A stretch of DNA of 34,170 bases, taken from contig CALEVZ010000019.1 of assembly GCA_937924755.1 (NCBI GenBank), forward strand, positions 1-34,170, read 5' to 3'. Both the position numbers and the translations under genes were made by a program. Positions 7,760 through 15,621 of the stretch are shown here, piece after piece. Below the pieces are notes generated by a model. It had not been told where the DNA came from and searched no databases. It saw nothing but the letters and a program-made list of their open reading frames with translations. How positions within the stretch are numbered: the first letter of the stretch is position 1; every line of letters starts with the position of its first letter. Origin of the DNA: an uncultured bacterium (GTDB lineage: Bacteria; Acidobacteriota; Thermoanaerobaculia; Thermoanaerobaculales; Thermoanaerobaculaceae).

Positions 7760-8977
7760 ATGGCTGAGGTCTGGATCACCGGCATCGGCCTCGTCACCGC
7801 CCTCGGTTGCGACCGCGAAACCACCTGGAGCCGCCTCCTCCGGGGGGAGAGCGGTGTTGCTGCGCTGCGCCTGTTCGACACCGCGGGCTACCGCACCCAC
7901 CTGGCCGCGCAGGTGGACGACTCCTGCCTGGCCCTGCCATCGATAGCGGCGGCGGCGCTGCGGCACGCCTCGCGCACCTCCCGCCTCGGGATCGCCGCCG
8001 CCGCCGAGGCCCTGGCCGACGCCCGGCTGGCCGGGGAAGCGACGGTGCACCGCCCGTGGGCGGTGGTGTTCGGCGGCGGCTCGGCCGGACTGTTCGAGGC
8101 CGAATCGTTCCTCCGCCGGCGTCTTGCAGGCGGCCCGCGCACCCGTGCCCTCGAAGAGTTTCTGGAGGTGCCCCAGGACGCCTCCACCGACCGCGTGGCC
8201 GAGGCGTTCACCCTGGCCGGACCGCGGGTGACGGTCACCACCGCGTGTTCGTCCTCCACCGTGGCAGTCGGGCTGGCCGCCGAGATGGTGGCCGGCGGCG
8301 AGGTCGACGTCGCCTTGGCCGGGGGCGCCGACGGGCTGTGCCGCCTCACCTTCGCCGGCTTCAACTCGCTGCGCGCGGTCGACCCGCACCCCGCCAAGCC
8401 CTTCGACCGCCGCCGCAAGGGGCTGAACCTCGGGGAAGGCGCCGCGGTGCTGATTCTGGAGAGGGCCGAACGGGCGCTCGCCCGCGGCGCCCGCCCCTAC
8501 GCCCGGGTGCTGGGGTACGGAGTGACCGCCGACGCCTTCCACATGACCCAGCCGGACGCCAGCGGCGCCGCCTGGGAACGCACCATCCGCGCCGCCCTGG
8601 CCGACGCCGGCCTGACCCCTGAGGACGTCGACTACATCAACGCGCACGGCACCGCCACCGAGCAAAACGACCCCGCCGAGGCGGCCGCCTACCGGCGCGT
8701 GTTCGGCGAGCGGCTGGCGGGCGTTCCGGTGTCGTCGGTCAAGGGGGCCTTGGGGCACTGCCTGTGCGGCGCCGGCGGCATCGAGGCGGCGATCACCGCC
8801 CTCGCCGTGGCGCGCGGGATGGCGCCCCCTACCGCGGGGTTCGCCGAGCCCGACCCGGCGTGCCCGGTGGATCCGGTGCCGGGGGTGGGCCGCCCTTGGC
8901 CCATACGCGTGGCGCTGTCCGCGTCCTTCGCCTTCGGCGGCAACTCGGCCGCCCTCGTGCTGGGGAAGGTAACGTGA
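7760..8977 (+). CDS. fabF: Beta-ketoacyl-ACP synthase II-like (KS-alpha), 405 aa
   Basis: This is a condensing enzyme of the FabF/KAS II class, which joins malonyl-ACP units to a growing acyl chain by decarboxylative Claisen condensation. The full Cys-His-His triad is present: Cys163 in TTACSSST, His296 in NAHGTATE and His333 in [13 protein letters not shown]. Length and motif spacing match FabF. Its stop overlaps the start of a second, catalytically altered ketosynthase, so it may serve in a KS/chain-length-factor pair for a specialised polyketide or fatty acid rather than in housekeeping fatty acid synthesis. No acyl carrier protein, ketoreductase or acyltransferase gene is adjacent. Confidence 0.9.
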   Translation: MAEVWITGIGLVTALGCDRETTWSRLLRGESGVAALRLFDTAGYRTHLAAQVDDSCLALPSIAAAALRHASRTSRLGIAAAAEALADARLAGEATVHRPWAVVFGGGSAGLFEAESFLRRRLAGGPRTRALEEFLEVPQDASTDRVAEAFTLAGPRVTVTTACSSSTVAVGLAAEMVAGGEVDVALAGGADGLCRLTFAGFNSLRAVDPHPAKPFDRRRKGLNLGEGAAVLILERAERALARGARPYARVLGYGVTADAFHMTQPDASGAAWERTIRAALADAGLTPEDVDYINAHGTATEQNDPAEAAAYRRVFGERLAGVPVSSVKGALGHCLCGAGGIEAAITALAVARGMAPPTAGFAEPDPACPVDPVPGVGRPWPIRVALSASFAFGGNSAALVLGKVT

Positions 8978-10116
8978 ACAGCGGCATGTTCATCTGCGCC
9001 GCGGGCGCCGTCACCGCCGCCGGGACAGGGATACCAGCGCTGGCGTCGGCGCTGGCGCAGCCCGACTGGCAGCCGACCCTAGGCCTCGAGCGTCCCGATG
9101 GGCCGCCCTTGCCCGTCGCCGTGTGCCGCGACTTTTCCACGCAAGGAGTCCTGCCGCCCATGGTGGCCCGCCGGCTGGACCGCCCGGCCCGCCTGCTGGC
9201 CGTCGCCGCCAGGGAGGCCCTCGGGGCCGTGGGCGCATCCCTCCCCTGGCCCCGGGACGAGGTGGGGGTGACCGCCGGCACCGGCAACGCCGGCACCGAG
9301 GCCCTCGTCGAGGTGCTGAAGGCCGTCTTCTTGGCCTCGCCCGAAGAGGCCCCCCCGATGCAGTTCCCCTCCACCGTGGCCAACGCTCCGGCCAGCCAGC
9401 TCGCCATCTTAGAGAAGTTCGGCGGTCCCAACCTGACCTTCGCCGAAAAGCAGGCGGGCGGGTTGCGCGCCATGGTGGAGGCGGGGCGCCTGCTGAGGCG
9501 GCAGCGGGCGGCGGCGGTGCTGGCCTGCGGTGTGGATGAGGCGCAGTGGCTCAACGCCGAGGCCTACCATCGCCTGCGTTTCACCCGCCGCAGCGCCAGT
9601 GGACCCGGCGCCATCCTGGGGGAGGGCGCCGTTGTTCTCCTGCTCTCCTTGAGCCCCGGCGACGCCCCGTTAGCCCGACTGGCCGGCTGGGGGGCCGCCG
9701 CGTCCCCCACCGCTACGCACCTCTACCCGTCCTCGGGCGACTCCCTGGTGCGCGCCATCATGCTGGCGCTGGAGCACGCCGGTGCCACCGCCGGCGACAT
9801 CGACCTTCTCCTCAGTCTGTACTCGGGCGCGCCGCGTCCGGCGCGGCTGGAGGCGGAGGCCCTCGCTGCCACCCTGGGCCGGCAACGGCCGGCGGTCCTG
9901 GCAATCACCGACCGCCTGGGCGAGGGGGCGTTTTCCAGCGCCCTGCGCGCCCTGGTGGCGGTGCTCGCGCTCGGCGGCACGCCGATCGCCTGGCCGGCGC
10001 CGCCGCACCTGGCGGCACTGGGGTTCCCCGACCTCAGCCGCCCCCCGCGCACGGCGCTGGTGACCGCCCTGGCCGGCGGCGGCTCGGCGGTGGCGGCGGT
10101 CCTCACGGCGCCGTAG
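8974..10116 (+). CDS. Chain-length-factor-like ketosynthase (KS-beta), 380 aa
   Basis: This protein has the thiolase-like fold of a beta-ketoacyl synthase, but every catalytic residue is gone. Where KS-alpha has the nucleophilic Cys, this protein has Gln160 in AEKQAGGLRAM, very like the EQAGGL motif of type II polyketide chain-length factors. The HGT histidine is replaced in LYSGAPRP, and the GH motif reads DRLGEGAFSS. Known KS-beta proteins dimerise with KS-alpha, set chain length and, with Gln, help decarboxylate malonyl-ACP to prime synthesis. The GTG at 8974 overlaps the KS-alpha stop (GTGA), so the two are coupled. The 3' end overlaps the convergent Mut7-C gene by 14 bases. The product is unknown. 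Confidence 0.82.
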   Translation: MNSGMFICAAGAVTAAGTGIPALASALAQPDWQPTLGLERPDGPPLPVAVCRDFSTQGVLPPMVARRLDRPARLLAVAAREALGAVGASLPWPRDEVGVTAGTGNAGTEALVEVLKAVFLASPEEAPPMQFPSTVANAPASQLAILEKFGGPNLTFAEKQAGGLRAMVEAGRLLRRQRAAAVLACGVDEAQWLNAEAYHRLRFTRRSASGPGAILGEGAVVLLLSLSPGDAPLARLAGWGAAASPTATHLYPSSGDSLVRAIMLALEHAGATAGDIDLLLSLYSGAPRPARLEAEALAATLGRQRPAVLAITDRLGEGAFSSALRALVAVLALGGTPIAWPAPPHLAALGFPDLSRPPRTALVTALAGGGSAVAAVLTAP

Positions 10117-10582
10117 GGTCGTGCAGGAACAGCTCGGCGAGACTTTGGGCGATGCGGGCGTGGTGCGTCCCCGGCCAGTACACCCGGCCGCAGACGTGAC
10201 AGCGGGAAAAGCGTTCGGCGTGCGCCGCCACGTACGGCGGCACCAGGTCGGCGACGGCGGCCCGCGGCACCTCCGCGAGCACCCCGTTGCAGCGCGAGCA
10301 GCGAGTGAAAAAACGCGCCGGATCGACTCTCAGCGGCAGGCGGCGGCGCAGTTCGGCCACCTCGCCGGCCAGCCCCGCGGCAGCCACCAGCAGCGCGCGC
10401 GGCCCGGCGCCCGACACCAGCGCGCGGTCGCGCGACAGCAACCACCGCTCCTCGCGCCGGCACACCGCCGCCAGCTCGTCGTCCGCGAGCGCGGGGTCGA
10501 ACAGCACGTCGTAACCGGCCAAGCGCAACCAGCGGGCGAGCGTCCCCAGCATCGCGTCGCAGCCGAAGCGCAGTGCGTCCAT
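10103..10582 (-). CDS. Mut7-C RNase-domain protein with zinc ribbon, 159 aa
   Basis: The N-terminus carries the Mut7-C (PIN-like) pattern: Asp9 in CDAMLGTLARWLRLAGYD, and later LLSRDRAL with a conserved Asp. Two cysteine pairs, CSRC and CHVC, form the C-terminal zinc ribbon typical of the bacterial stand-alone Mut7-C family, which are predicted ribonucleases. Length (159 aa) matches the family. The ATG at 10582 has no Shine-Dalgarno sequence; CACACT lies nine bases upstream and may act as a -10. It converges with the KS-beta gene (14-base overlap). The AG repeat at 10654-10679 lies about 70 bases upstream. Confidence 0.85.
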   Translation of the reverse strand: MDALRFGCDAMLGTLARWLRLAGYDVLFDPALADDELAAVCRREERWLLSRDRALVSGAGPRALLVAAAGLAGEVAELRRRLPLRVDPARFFTRCSRCNGVLAEVPRAAVADLVPPYVAAHAERFSRCHVCGRVYWPGTHHARIAQSLAELFLHDPTAP

Positions 10583-10630
10583 GTCGTTGCCAGTGTGCCA
10601 CGCCGCACCGCCACGCGCGGCCGGGAAACG

Positions 10631-10650
10631 AATCCCACTTTCGAGGGATT
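10631..10650. repeat. Inverted repeat AATCCC/GGGATT beside the AG tract
   Basis: AATCCC (10631-10636) and GGGATT (10645-10650) form a six-base stem with an eight-base loop. The right arm runs into TTGACA (10649-10654), so a protein binding here could affect a promoter that uses that -35. Confidence 0.35.
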
Positions 10651-10654
10651 GACA
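10649..10654 (+). promoter_or_regulatory. Consensus -35 TTGACA abutting AG repeat
   Basis: This is a perfect TTGACA directly followed by the dinucleotide tract. No convincing -10 is seen 16-18 bases on, since that position lies inside the repeat, so whether it works as a promoter is open. If it does, repeat length would set the -35 to -10 spacing. Confidence 0.3.
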
Positions 10655-10679
10655 GAGAGAGAGAGAGAGAGAGAGAGAG
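10654..10679. repeat. AG dinucleotide tract, 26 bases (13 units)
   Basis: This is an uninterrupted (AG)13 run, purine on the plus strand. It is the only long dinucleotide repeat in the window. It lies between the divergent Mut7-C gene and the small cysteine-rich protein gene, 52 bases before the latter's start. Tracts of this kind are prone to slippage and are a classic basis for phase variation. Confidence 0.9.
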
Positions 10680-10731
10680 GATTCCCGTCGTGCCGGCGAC
10701 GGCGCCGCGACCGGTGCAAAAGGGAGGAATC

Positions 10732-10980
10732 ATGTCGAGCTGGATTCGAGTCCTTGCGCTCCTCGCCCTCATCACGTCCGTTCTCGCCGCGCCGCACGTC
10801 GTCGTCGCCGACTGTGTCGGCCAGCGGCGCGCCTGTTTGGCCTCCGCGCTGATCGAGTACACTGATTGCAACAGCGGCTGCAACTGGTGGGGCTGCTTTT
10901 ACGGCTGCGAATGGCTTTACGATTTGGACAGGGCCGGATGCGTGTTGGAATACCTCGGATGTATCAATCCTTTGACGTGA
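10732..10980 (+). CDS. Small secreted protein with 8 symmetric cysteines, 82 aa
   Basis: I do not recognise this family. A Sec signal peptide (W4-A26: hydrophobic LALLALITSVLA, then VVA before D27) precedes a mature part of about 56 residues. Cysteines are at 28, 35, 46, 50, 55, 59, 70 and 77, giving C-x6-C-x10-C-x3-C-x4-C-x3-C-x10-C-x6-C, which reads the same in both directions. The steps of 7, 11 and 4 residues keep all cysteines on one face of each of two helices joined by the NWWG turn, so nested pairs 28-77, 35-70, 46-59 and 50-55 are likely. The inner four match the CX3C...CX3C plan of alpha-hairpinins. The mature protein is acidic (about 7 acidic and 3 basic residues) and rich in aromatics. 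The ATG at 10732 has AGGGAGGA upstream. Its stop overlaps a possible GTG of the next gene. Confidence 0.85.
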   Translation: MSSWIRVLALLALITSVLAAPHVVVADCVGQRRACLASALIEYTDCNSGCNWWGCFYGCEWLYDLDRAGCVLEYLGCINPLT

Positions 10981-11975
10981 GCGCGCGAAGCGGGGCGGCA
11001 GGGGCGGGCGCCGGCCCGCTCCTCGCCCGCGGCGCCCGGCCGCCTTGCCGCGCCCTTCGACGGCTGGGGGCAGTGATTCTGGCGACCGCCGCCGGGGCGG
11101 CGGCGGCGGAGCCGCTGCCTTTTCGCCTCGCGTTGCGCGCCTTCACGACAGCCGACCAGGTCCACGTCTTCGACGGGCGAACACTGTGGGCCCGGCCGTC
11201 GGCGGGAGGGCCGTGGCGGGAGCGGGCGCTGACCGGCAGGCGGGTGTTCGACGTGGGCTTTTTCCGCGGCCGGCTGTGGGTGCTGGACGAGGCGGGCGTC
11301 GCGGTGATCGGCGGCGGCGAGGCGGCGCCGCAGCCGGCCCTTTGCTCCCAGGCTTTTTCGCTGGCGGTGAGCGAGGGAGCGCTCTGGTGCGCGGAGCAGG
11401 CCGACGCCGCCGGGGTCGTCACGGTACGGCGTCATTCCCTGGCCGGGCAGGATGTCCCACAGAAGTGGCAGGTCCACGTCCCGGCGGAGACCGAGGAAAC
11501 GGCGCTGTCGCCCATCGCCCGCATGGCCCGTGCCTGCTGGTTTCTGCTCGCCGACGCTCACGGTGCGGTGGGCTTCTCGCTCAACCGCGCGCAACTCCTC
11601 TTCGCCCCCGCCGACGGCCCTGCGCGCGTGCTGCCGTGGACCTCGCCCTTGCAGGAGCTGCGCCAGGGCGTGCCGCACGGTTCCGCCCACCCGCGCCTGC
11701 CGGAGCTGCACGTGCAGGCGGTGGCGCTGCTGCCGGACGGCCGCCTGCTGGTGCTGCCCGGGCTCACCGCGCTGGGCGCCGATGGCACCGTCGGGCAGCG
11801 GGATCGGCTGCTGCTGCTGGCGCGCGACGGCCGTCGCGAGGCCGTGCTCCCCTTGCCCCGCCCCGCCGCCGCGCTGGTTTCGGACCCGGCGGGGCCGCTC
11901 ATCCTCTACCCCGACGACTCTCTGCAAGGGTGGCAGCAACTGCACGAAGCCGCGGCGGTGCGGGTCCCCCGATGA
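10977..11975 (+). CDS. Secreted protein, possible beta-propeller, about 332 aa
   Basis: No family is recognised. A hydrophobic signal segment (about residues 31-44, LGAVILATAAGAAAA) follows RALRR, so the protein is probably exported. The rest has recurring beta-strand-like units of the form 'GRLWVLDEAGVAVI', 'GALWCAEQ' and 'DGRLLVLPG', which resembles a propeller-type repeat protein; this is inference. The start is uncertain. GTG 10977 overlaps the stop of the cysteine-rich gene (GTGA) but gives a long N-terminal region before the signal. A GTG at 11073 is also possible but would remove the basic residues. The 3' end overlaps the permease start (ATGA), so the gene belongs to the operon. Confidence 0.7.
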   Translation: MSARSGAAGAGAGPLLARGARPPCRALRRLGAVILATAAGAAAAEPLPFRLALRAFTTADQVHVFDGRTLWARPSAGGPWRERALTGRRVFDVGFFRGRLWVLDEAGVAVIGGGEAAPQPALCSQAFSLAVSEGALWCAEQADAAGVVTVRRHSLAGQDVPQKWQVHVPAETEETALSPIARMARACWFLLADAHGAVGFSLNRAQLLFAPADGPARVLPWTSPLQELRQGVPHGSAHPRLPELHVQAVALLPDGRLLVLPGLTALGADGTVGQRDRLLLLARDGRREAVLPLPRPAAALVSDPAGPLILYPDDSLQGWQQLHEAAAVRVPR

Positions 11976-12646
11976 ATGTCGGTCGTTTCGCCGCCGTGGC
12001 GGGGTTGCAGCTGCGCCTGGGGTGGCGTCCGCTGGTGCGCGTGGCGTTCGCCCTCCTGGTCGGCCTTCTGCTCCTGGAGGTGGTGACGTGGCTCGCCGTC
12101 CGGGAGCCGCTGCCCCGGTTCGTGACGGGGTGGCGGATCGCCGCCTTCCTGCTCCTGCCCATCGCCTTCCTGGCCGGCGTGGTGCGCGGCGGCGACGAGC
12201 TGCGCGCCCAGGCGGTGCTCTGCCCGGTCTTCGTGTCGCGGCGCGCCTTCGTGTCGGCCGGTGTGCTGGCCCGCACCGGGGGGGTGGTGATCGCGGCGGC
12301 GGCCGCCCTCGCCGTGGGCCGGGCGCTGGTCGGTGCGCCGGGGGAGGGCTGGACGTGGGGGCGGATCGCCCTGCTGCTCCTGTGGATGGTGGAGCTGGCG
12401 CTCCTCACTTCCCTCCTGTCGGTGTTGGTACCCGGGGAGGCCAACGCGTTGGCCACCGTGGTCCTCCTAGCGGGCGCCGCGGTCGCCGTCGTCAACGGCG
12501 ACGCCCAGGCGCCCCCCGGGTGGGTCACCGCCCTCCTGCCCATCCTCTCCGACCCCCAGGAGCTTCCCCTCGCCCTCGGGCGGTGCGCGGCCACCAACCT
12601 GGCGCTGGCGGCCGCGCTGGCGGCGACCGTGCGGGAGCGCGCGTGA
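11972..12646 (+). CDS. ABC-2-like transporter permease, 224 aa
   Basis: This is an integral membrane protein with about six hydrophobic segments, among them VRVAFALLVGLLLLEVV, IAAFLLLPIAFLAGVV, VVIAAAAALAVGRAL, IALLLLWMVELALLTSLLSVLV and LATVVLLAGAAVAVV. Its position directly before an ABC ATPase, with overlapping start and stop codons on both sides, identifies it as the membrane part of an ABC transporter. ATG 11972 overlaps the preceding stop (ATGA), and its own end overlaps the ATPase GTG. The family is too divergent to name. Export or immunity-type roles are possible given the secreted neighbours, but the substrate is unknown. Confidence 0.75.
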   Translation: MNVGRFAAVAGLQLRLGWRPLVRVAFALLVGLLLLEVVTWLAVREPLPRFVTGWRIAAFLLLPIAFLAGVVRGGDELRAQAVLCPVFVSRRAFVSAGVLARTGGVVIAAAAALAVGRALVGAPGEGWTWGRIALLLLWMVELALLTSLLSVLVPGEANALATVVLLAGAAVAVVNGDAQAPPGWVTALLPILSDPQELPLALGRCAATNLALAAALAATVRERA

Positions 12647-13494
12647 GCGCGCCGCATCCTCCGCCCCTGCTGCAGGTGGACGGGGTGAGGCGCCTCTACC
12701 GTCGCGGTGTAAAACGCCCCCACCTGGCCCTCGACGGCGTCAGCTGCACCCTGCAGCGCGGGGTGGTCAACGCCCTTCTGGGCGACAACGGCGCCGGCAA
12801 GACCACCCTGCTGCGCATTCTCCTGGGGCAGCTGCGCGTGCATGGCGGGCGGCTGCACTGGCCCCTGGGCCCCCCCACGTGCCGCTTTCTGCCGGAGGAT
12901 GGCTTTCTCGCACCGGCGCTCAACAGCCGGCAGTGGGCGCCGGCACTCGGCGTCTCCGCCGCCGAACTCGCCGCGACGGCCGAAATCCTGGGCGCGAGCC
13001 GCCTTCTCGGGCGGGCCGCCCGGACCCTGTCCAAGGGCGAGCGCCGCCGCTGCGAACTGGCGCTGGTTCTGGCCGGCGGTGCGCAGCTTTACGTCCTGGA
13101 TGAACCCGCGACCGGGCTCGATGCGGCGCAAGTGGAAAGCCTCAAGGGGCTGGTTCGCGCCCTCGTCCGGCGGGGCGCCACGCTGCTGTTGAGCACCCAC
13201 CTGTTGCGGGAGTGGGAGGATAGCGTGGACCACGTGGTGCTCCTCCACCGGGGGCGGGTGCGCCGCGAGGCGGCGCTGGCCGCGCTGCTGGCGGAGTACC
13301 GGCTGTGGGTGCCCACCAGCACCCCCGCCCCTCCTCTCCCGCCCCCCGCCTTCCCCCTGCCCGGGCGCGCCGTCGCCCCCGCGCACGCCGCAGCCCCCCC
13401 GGGGTGGGAGGTGCGGCCCGTCACGCTGGCCGACGTGTTCCTCCGGGAGATCGCCGATGCGCTGGCTCCTCGTCCTCTCTCTGGCGGCGGCTGA
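12643..13494 (+). CDS. ABC transporter ATP-binding protein, 283 aa
   Basis: The nucleotide-binding domain has Walker A GDNGAGKTT (47-55), signature LSKGE (129-133), Walker B LYVLDEPATGLD (149-160) and the switch histidine H186 in STHLLRE. The usual Q-loop glutamine is not apparent: the region reads CRFLPEDG (80-87). The C-terminus has a proline-rich linker, then VRPVTLADVFLREI, like the tail of ABC-2 exporter ATPases. The GTG at 12643 overlaps the permease stop (GTGA). The last 38 bases overlap the next gene. It should energise the neighbouring permease; with six helices per permease, a homodimer is likely. Confidence 0.88.
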   Translation: MSAPHPPPLLQVDGVRRLYRRGVKRPHLALDGVSCTLQRGVVNALLGDNGAGKTTLLRILLGQLRVHGGRLHWPLGPPTCRFLPEDGFLAPALNSRQWAPALGVSAAELAATAEILGASRLLGRAARTLSKGERRRCELALVLAGGAQLYVLDEPATGLDAAQVESLKGLVRALVRRGATLLLSTHLLREWEDSVDHVVLLHRGRVRREAALAALLAEYRLWVPTSTPAPPLPPPAFPLPGRAVAPAHAAAPPGWEVRPVTLADVFLREIADALAPRPLSGGG

Positions 13495-15595
13495 TCCGTC
13501 GGCCGCGTGGGCCGCCGAGGTGCTTGCGGTGCACGGGCCCAGAGGCCCGGCCGAGCAGCTGCAGGCCTGGATCGAGTCGCCCGACGCCCCCTTCGCCGCC
13601 CTTCCCACGCACCAGGGCCAGGACGGCCGCTGGCGGCTGGAGCCGGGCGACACCGCCGGCCGCCCCCCGCACTCTCTCTGGCTGCGCGGGAAAGGGACCG
13701 CCTTTGCGGTCACCCCCTGGCCGCCGCCCGCACGCGTCGAGCTGCCGCCCCCCGGCACCCTGCAGCTGACTCTGACCACCCCCGACCCCGACCACCCCTT
13801 GCCCGCCACCCTTACGGTGCGCCTGTCCTGGACAGCCTCCCCCGGCGCTTCGCCGCGGGAGGTCCCGAGCTCCGCGTTCGACGTGCAATGGACGGCCGCC
13901 AGCGGCTCGCTGCGTTTGGAGGGCCTCCCCTTCGGCCCCGATCAGCGCTTCGATGTGGAGCTCGCAAGCCCCGGCCACGCCGCCGTGCAGCTCGCGCAGG
14001 TGGACCTGTGGACCCCGGAGCGCTGTCTGGGGAAGGTGGCGCTCCCCCCGGCGGGGCGGGTGTGCGGGACGGTGGACATCCCCGACGGGGTGGCCGAGCA
14101 GGAAGACGTGGAGATCCAGCTGACCTGGGGAGAGCAGCGGCGGCGGGTGCGCCCGGCGCACGGCGGGGGTTTTTGTTTTGCCGGAGCACCGCTGGCGGTG
14201 CTGGCGACGGTGCAGGCGGCCAGCCGCTTTCGCACCGGCGCCCCGGTCGAGGTGCGCGTGCCCGCCGAAAACGTCTCGCTCGCGCTGCCGCCGCTTGACA
14301 TCCTGGCCGGGGAGGTGATGACGGCGGACGGCCGCGCCGTGGAAGACTGCCAGGTGAGCATCGTCCCGGATCCGGGCACGGCGCCGCCCCCGCAGCTCGC
14401 CGAGCGGCTCGCATCCCTGGCCATGCAGGTGTCGTGCGCAGGGGGGAGGTTCCACACCCCGCGACCGTGGCCGCTCACGGCGCTGCTGCTGGAGGTGACC
14501 GCCCCGCCGCACCCGCCGCGGCGTCTGCACCTCGGCGAGGAAGAATCGGGCGAGGGGCTCAAGGTGGTGCTGGCAACGGGGCAGCGAGTCGAGGGCCGGG
14601 TGCGCGACGGTGAGCGCGGCGGACCCGTGGCGCACGCCAAGGTCACCCTCGCCTGTCCGGGCGGCGCGCCGGTCGCGGGCACGAGCGACGAGGAGGGGAG
14701 GTTCACGCTCACCGGCGTCGGCCCGGCCGGTCGCTGCGAGGGCCGGGTGGAGCACGCGCTGTTCCCGCCGGTGCGGGAAGCCGTCGCGGTGGCGACCGCG
14801 GAGGCGACCCTTTGGGAGGTCCGTCTCTACCCCGGCGTGCAGGTGAGCGGCGTCACCCTCGCCGCCCCCGAAGGCGAACCGGTGGCAGGAGCGCTGGTGC
14901 GGTTCGCGGGACCGGATGGGGCCCATGTGACGACCACCAGCGATCGGCACGGGCGCTTCCGCTCCGACCCCCTCGCCGCCGGGGTGTGGGGGGTTTTGGT
15001 GGAGCACGAGGGGCGGATCGCGGCCGCGGCGGAACTGGCCGTTGCGCCTCCCGCGCAGCCGCCGCCCCTCACCCTGTGGCTGGAGATGGGCGTGGAGGTG
15101 CTGGGCACGGTGGAGGGACTCACCCCGCCGGGGGTGGGCGCGGTGGTGACCCTCGGCGGCGAGGGAGCCCGCCGCAGCCGCACCACCACCGGTTACGGCG
15201 GCGTGTTCCGGGCGCGCGGCGTGGCCGCCGGGTGGACCCGCTTCACGGTGCGGCACGCCTCGCTGGCCGCCCCGTGCGCCGGAAAGGTGTGGATTCCCCC
15301 TCTCTCCCCGCCGCCCGTGACGCTGTCCTGCGCGCCCCCTTCGGTCAGCCTGCAGGTGGATCTGCGGGATGCCGGCGGCCGACCGGCGGCGGCGGCGCTG
15401 TTGGTGGTGGGCGTGGACGGTGACACCCGCACCTACCTGTGCGAGGTGGACACCGACGGGACGTGTCGGATCAGCCTGATCCCGGGCACCTACCGCGTCC
15501 TGCTCGGCCGGGGCGGGGCGGTGGAGCAGCTCTGGCAGGGGCCCGTGCTCGCCGACCGGCGGCTCGAGCTCGCCCTGCCGCCGGCGGCGCCGTGA
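13457..15595 (+). CDS. Secreted protein with carboxypeptidase-regulatory-like domains, 712 aa
   Basis: A short signal peptide (MRWLLVLSLAAADPSAAWAA, cleavage near residue 20) precedes a long beta-rich extracytoplasmic protein. At least three units of the carboxypeptidase-regulatory/CnaB-like type are seen at about residues 375-440, 460-530 and 546-600, each with the GxVxG...PVAGAxVxxxG...TxxxGxFxxxGV pattern (for example TSDEEGRFTLTGV and TTSDRHGRFRS). More than ten cysteines are spread along the chain (ERCLGK, GRVCGTV, LACPGG, AGRCEGR, TYLCEVD, GTCRIS), suggesting disulfides. It may be a surface or adhesive protein; the function is not known. ATG 13457 lies within the ATPase gene, so it is the last member of the operon. 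Confidence 0.78.
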   Translation: MRWLLVLSLAAADPSAAWAAEVLAVHGPRGPAEQLQAWIESPDAPFAALPTHQGQDGRWRLEPGDTAGRPPHSLWLRGKGTAFAVTPWPPPARVELPPPGTLQLTLTTPDPDHPLPATLTVRLSWTASPGASPREVPSSAFDVQWTAASGSLRLEGLPFGPDQRFDVELASPGHAAVQLAQVDLWTPERCLGKVALPPAGRVCGTVDIPDGVAEQEDVEIQLTWGEQRRRVRPAHGGGFCFAGAPLAVLATVQAASRFRTGAPVEVRVPAENVSLALPPLDILAGEVMTADGRAVEDCQVSIVPDPGTAPPPQLAERLASLAMQVSCAGGRFHTPRPWPLTALLLEVTAPPHPPRRLHLGEEESGEGLKVVLATGQRVEGRVRDGERGGPVAHAKVTLACPGGAPVAGTSDEEGRFTLTGVGPAGRCEGRVEHALFPPVREAVAVATAEATLWEVRLYPGVQVSGVTLAAPEGEPVAGALVRFAGPDGAHVTTTSDRHGRFRSDPLAAGVWGVLVEHEGRIAAAAELAVAPPAQPPPLTLWLEMGVEVLGTVEGLTPPGVGAVVTLGGEGARRSRTTTGYGGVFRARGVAAGWTRFTVRHASLAAPCAGKVWIPPLSPPPVTLSCAPPSVSLQVDLRDAGGRPAAAALLVVGVDGDTRTYLCEVDTDGTCRISLIPGTYRVLLGRGGAVEQLWQGPVLADRRLELALPPAAP

Positions 15596-15621
15596 GGCGC
15601 GCCCCAGCGGTCGTATTGTGG

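Noticed and set aside
11899-13809. A 636-codon open frame antisense to the ABC transporter genes
   Set aside because: The opposite strand carries full ABC motifs and coupled starts. The antisense product is low-complexity Arg/Ala/Gly/Pro with no motif.
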